64,000 bases of DNA from Micromonospora tulbaghiae (GTDB lineage Bacteria; Actinomycetota; Actinomycetes; Mycobacteriales; Micromonosporaceae), in contig NZ_FMCQ01000001.1 of the NCBI RefSeq assembly GCF_900091605.1, positions 62,001-126,000 of the forward strand, read 5' to 3'. Both the position numbers and the translations under genes were made by a program. The notes beneath the pieces were generated by a model. It searched no databases. It was given only the letters and a program-made list of their open reading frames with translations, and was not told the DNA's origin. Position 1 is the stretch's first letter. Each line of letters opens with the position of its first letter. Below are positions 58,191-64,000 of the stretch, piece by piece.

Positions 58191-58649
58191 TTGCAGATAG
58201 ACGCGGTCGACCAGCGAATCATTGCGTTACTCGTCGCGGATGCTCGCGCCTCGTACGCGGACATCGGCAGCCGGGTGTCACTCTCCGCCCCCGCCGTCAA
58301 GCGACGGGTCGACCGCCTCAGATCCGCCGGGGTGATCCGGGGATTCACCGCCGTGGTCGACCCGGCCGCGGTCGGCTGGACCACCGAGGCGTTCGTCGAG
58401 CTGTTCTGCGCCGGCCGGACCACCCCGGCGCAGATCGGCGCCGCCGCCCGCCGGCACCCCGAGGTGGTCGGCGCGTACACCGTCTCCGGCGAGGCGGACG
58501 CGCTCGTGCACCTGCGCGCCGCAGACATCTCCCACCTGGAGGAGGCGCTGGAACGGCTGCGCGCCGAATCGTTCGTCACCTCGTCCCGCAGCACCATCGT
58601 GCTCTCCCGGCTGGTCGAGTCCCCCGGCGTCGGACCGTCGACGGTTTGA
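58191..58649 (+). CDS. Lrp/AsnC family transcriptional regulator
   Basis: The 152-residue protein has an N-terminal winged helix (about residues 3-60; LQIDAVDQRIIALLVADARAS (partly conserved) and SLSAPAVKRRVDRLRSAGVI (partly conserved)). A RAM ligand-binding domain follows (about 70-140) with HPEVVGAYTVSGEADALVHL (partly conserved). Such regulators sense amino acids. Its divergent neighbour is the dimethylargininase, the most likely target. TTG 58191 is chosen because GGGAG sits 7 nt upstream. TTG 58170 is in frame but lacks a site. The 68-nt gap between the genes is unusually A/T-rich for this genome. Confidence 0.87.
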   Translation: MQIDAVDQRIIALLVADARASYADIGSRVSLSAPAVKRRVDRLRSAGVIRGFTAVVDPAAVGWTTEAFVELFCAGRTTPAQIGAAARRHPEVVGAYTVSGEADALVHLRAADISHLEEALERLRAESFVTSSRSTIVLSRLVESPGVGPSTV

Positions 58650-58704
58650 CCTCAACCCGGCTTCATGTCGTGCACTGGTGACCGGCTCGAAGCGAGGGGG
58701 CGGT

Positions 58705-59661
58705 ATGCGTGCGGTGTGGTTGCGGGAGTTCGGCGGACCGGAGGTGCTCGTGCCCGGGACGGCACCCGACCCGGCACCCGGACCGGGCCAGGTCCTCGTC
58801 GACGTGGCACACGCGAACATCACGTTCGTCGAGACGATGTTCCGGGCCAGCGGCTTCGGGCCGTTTCGCGCCGAACTGCCGGTGATCCCCGGCAACGGGG
58901 TCGGCGGCACGATCACCGCGCTGGGAGCGGGCGCCGACCCCGCGCTCGCCGGCCGCGTCGTGGTCACCGCCACCGGCGGCACCGGCGGGTACGCCGAGCG
59001 CGTCGTGGTCGACCAGGGCGCGCCTGTCCCCGTACCACCGGGGTTGGCGCTCGACGCGGCGGTGGCGCTGATGGCCGACGGCCGGACCGCCCTGATGCTG
59101 GCGCGGGCGGCCGGGCTGCGGCCCGGCGACCGGGTCCTGGTCGAGGCGGCGGCCGGCGGCGTCGGATCGCTGCTGACGCAGCTGGCGGCGACCGCCGGGG
59201 CGGTGGTGGTGGGTGCCGCCGGTGGCGCCCGCAAGGTGGACCTGCTGCGCGCCGCCGACCTCGACGTGGTCGTCGACTACCGGCAGGCCGGCTGGACCGG
59301 CCGGGTCCGGGACGCCGTGGGCGCCGTCGACGTGGTGTTCGACGGCGTGGGCGGGCCGCTCGCCCGGGAGGCGTTCGACCTGCTGGACCCCGGCGGGCGG
59401 ATGCTCAGCTTCGGGCTGGCCGGCGGCGCCTGGGCGGACATCCCGGCCGAGTCCGCCGCCGCGCGCGGGGTGACGCTGCTGAGCCCCCGGCCCGGCCCGG
59501 ACGAGCTGCGCGCCCTCACCGAGGCGGCACTCGCCGAGGGCGCGGCCGGGCGGCTGCGGCCGCTGATCGGGCAGCGCTTCCCGCTGGAACGGGCCGCCGC
59601 CGCGCACGCCGCGATCGGGGCCCGGGAGACAGTGGGCAAGACGCTGCTCGACGTACGCTGA
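58705..59661 (+). CDS. Zinc-free medium-chain dehydrogenase, quinone-oxidoreductase-like
   Basis: The 318-residue protein has a GroES-like N-terminal domain (about 1-115) and a Rossmann domain with the NADPH motif AAAGGVGSLLTQLA (about residues 150-163). FDGVGGPLAREAFDLL is further along. Zinc ligands of true alcohol dehydrogenases are absent, matching the QOR group. It probably reduces quinones or enones. ATG 58705 has GAGGGGG about 6 nt upstream; an in-frame start at 58678 is possible. It is convergent with the YbjN-like gene with a 7-nt gap. Confidence 0.85.
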   Translation: MRAVWLREFGGPEVLVPGTAPDPAPGPGQVLVDVAHANITFVETMFRASGFGPFRAELPVIPGNGVGGTITALGAGADPALAGRVVVTATGGTGGYAERVVVDQGAPVPVPPGLALDAAVALMADGRTALMLARAAGLRPGDRVLVEAAAGGVGSLLTQLAATAGAVVVGAAGGARKVDLLRAADLDVVVDYRQAGWTGRVRDAVGAVDVVFDGVGGPLAREAFDLLDPGGRMLSFGLAGGAWADIPAESAAARGVTLLSPRPGPDELRALTEAALAEGAAGRLRPLIGQRFPLERAAAAHAAIGARETVGKTLLDVR

Positions 59662-59668
59662 CCCGCGC

Positions 59669-60796
59669 TCAGAGGTACATGCCGGTGCGGTGCTCCTCGG
59701 CCCGCGCCGGCTTGTCGCCCTCACCGAAGAAGCGCTTGCCGCCGAACTCGCCGTGCAGGCGGTCGTCCAGCTCGTCGGCGAGACCGGTCATCACCTGCAC
59801 CGCGAGCATCAGGTGGGTGGGCTGGAAGTTGCGGCCGAAGACCGGGATCGAGGCCCACACCGTGTCGTCGGCGCAGTAGAGCCGGCCGATCGGCATCCGG
59901 TTGGTCAGCTCGGAGAGCTTCACGTAGAGGCGCTCGGTCGGCTCGACCTCGGTCAGCACCGGCGAGAAGACGTCCACCAGCGGCGGGTTGTCGCGTACCC
60001 GCACGAAGACCATGGCCGAGCCGGCCCGGATGTTGATGTCGCCGTCGGAGTCGACCTGAAGCTGGTCGGACGCCGACTTCAGCATGGTCGACACGACCGT
60101 GCGGACCCGCTCCTCCAGGGCCAGCACGTCGTTCTCGCCGGACTGCGCGGCCGCCGCCGCGGCCAGCGCCTCGTCCAGGTCGGCCTCGACGTCGCGGTCC
60201 GGACCGAACTCGCTGCGGGCGGTACCGAGCGGTTCCACCGGCAGCGCCTCGCCCTCGGCGTCGTGCACCAGGTAGACGAGGAAGGCCGGATGCGGGGCAC
60301 CGTAGACGTCACGCAGCGTCCGGGACAGCACGGCGGCCAGCCGGGTGGCCTCGTCGGTGCCGCAGTCCAGCCCGAACTGCTCGCCGGAGCCCGGCACCAC
60401 ACCCGGCGGCGACCAGCCGAGCGCCACCATGTCGGCCACCGCCGCCCGGTCCAGCCGGTAGCCCTGCGGCAGCGTGGCGTTGCCCACCGCTCGGGCCGAG
60501 AGGCGACCCTCCTCGCCCGCGTCCACACTCACCGAGTAGACGGCGTCACCGATGCCCGAGGCCGTCGGGTCGAGCGTGACCTCCAGGTGACCGCCGGAGG
60601 GAAGGTCGCGCACCCGGTCGGCGAGCGCCCGGGCGAACTCCCGCCAGGCCTCCGTGACCTTCGCCCGCAGATCGGCCGTGGTCGGCTCGTCGAGCAGGAT
60701 CGACTCGTGGTGCTCCGGCGCGCCGCCGGTGGCGTGGTGCTCCGGCGCGCCGCCGGCAGGCTCGTCGACCGGCGCCGAGGGGTGGTCAGCCGTCAT
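59669..60796 (-). CDS. YbjN/Tir-chaperone-like domain protein
   Basis: The 375-residue protein has a low-complexity N-terminus with a nine-residue repeat (GGAPEHHAT, GGAPEHHES; about 14-30). Two alpha-beta domains follow. The second (about 230-375) resembles the YbjN/type III secretion chaperone-like fold common in actinobacteria: VRTVVSTMLKSASDQLQVDSDGDINIRAG (partly conserved) and SELTNRMPIGRLYC. These are thought to act in signalling or as chaperones; the function here is unknown. ATG 60796 has GGAGG 5 nt upstream. It ends with GMYL. Confidence 0.72.
   Translation of the reverse strand: MTADHPSAPVDEPAGGAPEHHATGGAPEHHESILLDEPTTADLRAKVTEAWREFARALADRVRDLPSGGHLEVTLDPTASGIGDAVYSVSVDAGEEGRLSARAVGNATLPQGYRLDRAAVADMVALGWSPPGVVPGSGEQFGLDCGTDEATRLAAVLSRTLRDVYGAPHPAFLVYLVHDAEGEALPVEPLGTARSEFGPDRDVEADLDEALAAAAAAQSGENDVLALEERVRTVVSTMLKSASDQLQVDSDGDINIRAGSAMVFVRVRDNPPLVDVFSPVLTEVEPTERLYVKLSELTNRMPIGRLYCADDTVWASIPVFGRNFQPTHLMLAVQVMTGLADELDDRLHGEFGGKRFFGEGDKPARAEEHRTGMYL
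60706..60756. repeat. 24-bp perfect direct repeat inside the YbjN-like gene
   Basis: The 24-mer starting CGTGGTGCTCCGGCG occurs at 60706-60729 and again, unchanged, at 60733-60756. The 27-bp period equals nine codons, so changes in copy number would stay in frame. Confidence 0.8.
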
Positions 60797-60861
60797 GATC
60801 GCCTCCGTCCGTTCCCGCCACCCTACCCACGCGCCAAGGGGACCGGATCCCGCGCAAGGCG

Positions 60862-61119
60862 CTAATCCCCAGGCGTGGAACCGCCCAGGTCCACCGGCCA
60901 GGAACCGGCCAGGGCGCTGAGCCGCTCGGCCGCCGCGGCCGGGTCCGCGCCGCGCCCCACCGCCAGCCCCAACAGGTACGCGGTGACCGGCGCACCCGGC
61001 CGGACCACCTGATGGGCCACGTCCCGGGCCACGTCGAGCACCGTCGGCACGGGCACCCCCGCCGGGTCCAGGTCCAGTTCGGCGCAGACCGCCGTGACCC
61101 AGTCGTCCAGCACCGTCAT
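60862..61119 (-). CDS. DUF6457-type small protein next to MobA
   Basis: The 85-residue protein has a helical core LDDWVTAVCAELDLDPAGVP and TVLDVARDVAHQVVRPGAPVTAYLLGLAVG (partly conserved), matching the small DUF6457 family. The family is encoded next to molybdenum-cofactor guanylyltransferases. ATG 61119 overlaps the mobA stop (ATGA) and has GGAGGAG 8 nt upstream. GTG 61128 is an alternative. It is probably a partner or stabiliser of MobA; this is inference. Confidence 0.72.
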   Translation of the reverse strand: MTVLDDWVTAVCAELDLDPAGVPVPTVLDVARDVAHQVVRPGAPVTAYLLGLAVGRGADPAAAAERLSALAGSWPVDLGGSTPGD

Positions 61120-61772
61120 CTCGTCCACTCCTCCGCCCGGCGTACGTCCTCGTCAGTGTCGCAGTCGAACCAGGGCGGCGGCCCCGAGCCGGACCAGGAC
61201 ATCTCCCGTACGGCGACACCGGCCAGCAGCCCGCGTACCGGTGCCCCGTCGAGCGAACCGCCCCGCGTCGCGGCGAGCCGGTCGAGGGCCGCCCGCAGGG
61301 CCGGGAACCGCCAGACCGCGCAGAGATGCTGGCGGCGGCCGTCGCCGTCCACGTAACAGGCGAGCGCGGGTGGCTGCCCGTCGAGGACTCCGGGTCGGCC
61401 GGCGGTCCGAGCGTCCGCCGGCCCGGCGGACGGGGCGGCGAGCGCGCGTCGCAGCTCGGCCACCGCGGCGGTGGTGAGCAACGGCAGGTCGGCGGCGAGC
61501 AGGGCGACAGTCGTCGTACCGGAATCGAGCAGTGCCAGCCCGGCCGCCGTGGCGGCCACCGGACCGCCACCGGGCGGCTCCTCACGGGTGGTCCGGACTC
61601 CCTGTGACACCGGGCCGGCCGGGCCGACCACGATCCGCTGGTCCGCGTCGGCAACCGCGGCCAGCACCCGGTGCAGCATCGGCCGGCCGCCGATCGCGCG
61701 GGCCGGCTTGTCCACGCCGCCCATCCGCCGGGCCGCGCCACCGGCGAGCACGATCGCCGCGTACCCCGTCAT
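61116..61772 (-). CDS. mobA: Molybdenum cofactor guanylyltransferase
   Basis: The 218-residue protein carries the nucleotidyltransferase signature IVLAGGAARRMGGVDKPA (residues about 7-24) and the metal site AADLPLLTTAAV. Relatives transfer GMP to molybdopterin for formate dehydrogenase-type enzymes. This fits fdhD divergent from it. TAGTGT (61784-61779) ends 6 nt before ATG 61772, so translation is probably leaderless. Confidence 0.85.
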   Translation of the reverse strand: MTGYAAIVLAGGAARRMGGVDKPARAIGGRPMLHRVLAAVADADQRIVVGPAGPVSQGVRTTREEPPGGGPVAATAAGLALLDSGTTTVALLAADLPLLTTAAVAELRRALAAPSAGPADARTAGRPGVLDGQPPALACYVDGDGRRQHLCAVWRFPALRAALDRLAATRGGSLDGAPVRGLLAGVAVREMSWSGSGPPPWFDCDTDEDVRRAEEWTR

Positions 61773-61810
61773 CGCCTCACACTAGCCACGGCTCGGGCCC
61801 TGCCCGCTCT

Positions 61811-61845
61811 CCCGCCTTGATCGACTACATGTCGCCGGGGGCGGG
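61811..61845. repeat. Short inverted repeat in the mobA-fdhD intergenic region
   Basis: CCCGCC (61811-61816) and GGCGGG (61840-61845) flank TTGATCGACTACATG. The TTGATC core resembles the two longer inverted repeats at 19186 and 34431, but the match is partial, so membership in that family is uncertain. Confidence 0.3.
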
Positions 61846-61895
61846 AAGGTGTGGGGCGAGGTGCGGGCGGCGGGACGCCCGGGGAGGATGGCGGC

Positions 61896-62750
61896 ATGGG
61901 ACGGGCGACGGATCGGCGTGGTGTGCTGCGGATCGACCTCGACGCGGCCGGGGACGGCCGGGGGCGGATCCGGCGGCAGGACACCCTGGCCGTGGAGGAG
62001 CCGCTGGAGATCCGCGTCGGCGCGGCCGGCCCGGGCCGACGCCGGCCGCTGGCGGTGACGATGCGTACGCCCGGCGACGACCTGGACCTGGCCATCGGCT
62101 TCCTGCTCACCGAAGGGCTGATCCGGTCGGCGGAGGACGTGCACACCGCGCAGCTCTGCGCCGGGGCGGAGACCCCGAACACCTACAACGTGGTCGACGT
62201 GGTGCTCTCGCCCGGCGTGCCGGAACCCGTCACCGACCCTTCGCGCAACTTCTACACCACCAGCTCGTGCGGCGTGTGCGGCAAGGCGAGCATCGACTCC
62301 GTGCGGACCCGCTCGCAGTTCGCGGTGCAAGACGACCCGCTGGTGGTCACCGCCGACCTGCTCGCCGGGCTGCCGGACCGGCTGCGCGCCGCGCAGCGCG
62401 CCTTCGACCGCACCGGCGGCCTGCACGCCGCCGGCCTCTTCACCCCCGACGGGGAACTGGTCGTGCTGCGCGAGGACGTCGGGCGGCACAACGCGGTGGA
62501 CAAGGTGCTCGGCTGGGCCACCCGGGAAGGGCGGCTGCCGCTGGCCGGGCACGTGCTGCTGGTCTCCGGACGGGCCAGCTTCGAACTCACCCAGAAGGCG
62601 TGGATGGCGGGCGTGCCGCTGCTCGCGGCGGTGTCCGCGCCGAGCACGCTCGCGGTCGAGCTGGCCGAGGAGGCGGGGATGACGCTGGTCGGCTTCCTTC
62701 GCGGGCCGACCATGAACGTCTACACCGGGGCGGCGCGCGTCGGCGGCTGA
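61896..62750 (+). CDS. fdhD: Formate dehydrogenase accessory sulfurtransferase FdhD
   Basis: The 284-residue protein has the FdhD hallmarks [13 protein letters not shown] (CxxC that carries sulfur, about residues 127-130), [20 protein letters not shown] and [17 protein letters not shown]. It passes sulfur from a cysteine desulfurase to the molybdenum cofactor before insertion into formate dehydrogenase. Divergent mobA fits this pathway; the dehydrogenase itself is not in the window. ATG 61896 has GGAGGAT about 8 nt upstream. An in-frame start at 61851 is less likely. Confidence 0.92.
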   Translation: MGRATDRRGVLRIDLDAAGDGRGRIRRQDTLAVEEPLEIRVGAAGPGRRRPLAVTMRTPGDDLDLAIGFLLTEGLIRSAEDVHTAQLCAGAETPNTYNVVDVVLSPGVPEPVTDPSRNFYTTSSCGVCGKASIDSVRTRSQFAVQDDPLVVTADLLAGLPDRLRAAQRAFDRTGGLHAAGLFTPDGELVVLREDVGRHNAVDKVLGWATREGRLPLAGHVLLVSGRASFELTQKAWMAGVPLLAAVSAPSTLAVELAEEAGMTLVGFLRGPTMNVYTGAARVGG

Positions 62751-62761
62751 CGGCGGCGTCG

Positions 62762-62778
62762 CGGGCCTGGTCGGCCCG
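62762..62778. terminator. Short GC hairpin between convergent genes
   Basis: CGGGCC-tggtc-GGCCCG forms a 6-bp stem between the fdhD and DUF4192 stop codons. Confidence 0.5.
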
Positions 62779-62794
62779 GCAGGCGGGTGAGCGG

Positions 62795-63997
62795 TCACCG
62801 GCGTGGCCGGCGTCGGCGGCGCCGCAGCACCACGCCGTCGTCGGAACCGGGCCACCCGTCCAGCGCGGACGGGGCGACTCCGCGCCGGAGCGCCTCGTCG
62901 AGCAGCACCGCGAGCGAGTAGCCGGGGTGGGCGGACAGCACCCGTTCCAGGGTGACAGCGGCCAGTGCCCCGTGCCCCGAGCGCCAGGCGGCGAACGCGA
63001 GCAGGCAGCCCGGCGCGGCGATCAGGTCCGGCTCGGCGCGTCGCAGCACGTCCGTCCAGAGGCTGATGTCCTCGTCCCGGCCGTCGGTGCGGGACCAGGC
63101 GTGGTCGCGTACCGCGACGTGGGTGAGGAGCACTGTCAGCCAGGCCACCTCGTCGTCGTCCAGCCGCTCGCCGCGCCGCTGCCGGCGAAAGGCGGCTCGT
63201 ACGGCCGCCGTGCCCGCCGTCCGCACGGCCCGAGGCTCCCCACCCGATCCGGCACCACCTGCCGGCACCTGGGACTGGCCACCCGACCCGGGCCCGCCAA
63301 CCGGGACCGACGACTTCCCCTCCGGCCCAGCACCGTCCGCCGGAACCGGCGGCTCCCCGCCCGCCCTCGAACTGTCGGCTGGCAGGCCTCCGGCCGGGCT
63401 CCCTGCCGACGGCGTCGACGGCCGTCCGGTGAGCGCGGCCAGGCGGAGGCGCGCCCGACCGGTGGCCCGGCGCATGGCGAGCCGGACCGGCCCATCGAGC
63501 GGGGACACCTGCGCGGCGAGCGCGGCCCGGTCGGGCAGGGCGACCTGACCGGCGAACACCGCAGCGGCGCTGACCTGGCTGGCGGCCAGGTCGTACGGGG
63601 TGCCCTCGGGCGGGCAGCAGGACGGCTCGACGCACAGGTACGAGAACCAGCGGCCATCGGTGACCCGCAGCGCGTCGAGTACCACCACCCCGGTGGCGGT
63701 CAGCGCGTCGCCGATCGCGTCCACGACGCCTGTCACCCAGGCGGCCGGACCGTAGCCGACGACAGTGGCGGCGTCGGCGTCCTGCCGGGCCACCACCTGC
63801 GCCAGGTGCCGGGCCGCCGGACCGGGGTCGGCGCCCGGTGCGGGCAGGTCGCCACGGGCGGCGAAGACGACGCGCCGGCCGCGTACGGCGACCACCACGA
63901 CGCTGTCGGCGGGATGGAAGCCGAGCAGGTAGGGCACGGCCGCGACCATGTCGGCCGGCGAGCGGACGGAGAGGCGCGCTGGCTCGGTGGAGTTCAT
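62795..63997 (-). CDS. DUF4192 family protein
   Basis: The 400-residue protein matches the actinobacterial DUF4192 family, whose function is unknown to me. Landmarks are LSVRSPADMVAAVPYLLGFHPADSVVVVAV (partly conserved), RWFSYLCVEPSCCPPEGTPYD (partly conserved) and HVAVRDHAWSR followed by LAFAAWRSGHGALAAVTLERVL (partly conserved). Residues about 205-260 hold an imperfect 13-14-residue repeat rich in Gly, Pro and Val (GGEPPVPADGAG, GKSSVPVGGPGSG, GQSQVPAGGAGSG) that interrupts the family core. The C-terminus is an Arg run. The start is ATG 63997, complete in this window. Confidence 0.82.
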   Translation of the reverse strand: MNSTEPARLSVRSPADMVAAVPYLLGFHPADSVVVVAVRGRRVVFAARGDLPAPGADPGPAARHLAQVVARQDADAATVVGYGPAAWVTGVVDAIGDALTATGVVVLDALRVTDGRWFSYLCVEPSCCPPEGTPYDLAASQVSAAAVFAGQVALPDRAALAAQVSPLDGPVRLAMRRATGRARLRLAALTGRPSTPSAGSPAGGLPADSSRAGGEPPVPADGAGPEGKSSVPVGGPGSGGQSQVPAGGAGSGGEPRAVRTAGTAAVRAAFRRQRRGERLDDDEVAWLTVLLTHVAVRDHAWSRTDGRDEDISLWTDVLRRAEPDLIAAPGCLLAFAAWRSGHGALAAVTLERVLSAHPGYSLAVLLDEALRRGVAPSALDGWPGSDDGVVLRRRRRRPRR

Positions 63998-64000
63998 GCC

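Noticed and set aside
61116-61741. N-terminal extension of the YbjN-like protein up to 61741
   Set aside because: The open frame continues through DUF6457 and mobA in another frame. ATG 60796 has a good ribosome-binding site and the upstream part is composition nonsense.

Overview
The window is 64 kb of very GC-rich DNA with strong third-position G/C bias, frequent GTG starts, many 1-4 bp gene overlaps, leaderless-type promoters (TANNNT ending 6-8 nt before the start codon) and actinobacterial families (proteasome activator Bpa, DUF5926, DUF5701, LytR-CpsA-Psr proteins, YbjN/Tir-chaperone-like proteins). This points to a filamentous actinobacterium, most likely Micromonosporaceae; that placement is inference. 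I saw no tRNA, rRNA, CRISPR array, prophage or transposase. Only the left-edge gene is cut by the window.

Left third (1-24 kb): cell-surface carbohydrate. A two-subunit glycosyltransferase pair and a sulfotransferase run leftward. A coupled operon runs rightward: a Wzz-like protein with a degenerate tyrosine-kinase domain, a DUF3048 lipoprotein, an O-antigen-polymerase-like protein, an aminoglycoside-phosphotransferase-fold protein, a sulfotransferase, a Wzx-type flippase, a third sulfotransferase, a GH26-like lipoprotein and a large secreted malectin-repeat protein. Then come a CBS protein, a NUDIX hydrolase and a three-gene set (nucleotidyltransferase, sn-glycerol-1-phosphate dehydrogenase-like protein, CDP-alcohol phosphotransferase) that could make a glycerol-1-phosphate lipid or head group. 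A GT4 glycosyltransferase, a formamidopyrimidine-DNA-glycosylase-like protein and a WbaP-type initiating sugar transferase complete this part. Together these are consistent with a Wzx/Wzy polysaccharide that may be sulfated.

Middle (23-42 kb): a LytS/LytTR two-component pair, a DUF5701 protein, an ECF sigma factor with a membrane partner, a degenerate Uma2 gene beside four DnaA-box-like 9-mers, two symporter plus small-membrane-partner pairs (the second with a Crp-like site upstream), an ABC exporter, small enzymes, a UDP-sugar epimerase/decarboxylase and three tandem LytR-CpsA-Psr (LCP) genes. The third LCP gene has no usable start codon unless one G is removed from a G6 tract.

Right (41-64 kb): housekeeping and regulation. 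This covers rhodanese, glycerophosphodiesterase, a sensor kinase with an RsbW-like ATPase, DUF5926, arginine deiminase with a candidate ARG box, prephenate dehydratase, AIM24, a zincin metallopeptidase, OsmC, two HAD phosphatases, Bpa, an alpha/beta hydrolase with an atypical 3' end, an amino-acid-type binding lipoprotein, dimethylargininase with a divergent Lrp/AsnC regulator, a quinone-oxidoreductase-like protein, a YbjN-like protein, MobA with DUF6457, FdhD and DUF4192. Most convergent gene pairs are separated by strong GC hairpins without U-tracts. Two intergenic inverted repeats belong to one dispersed family.
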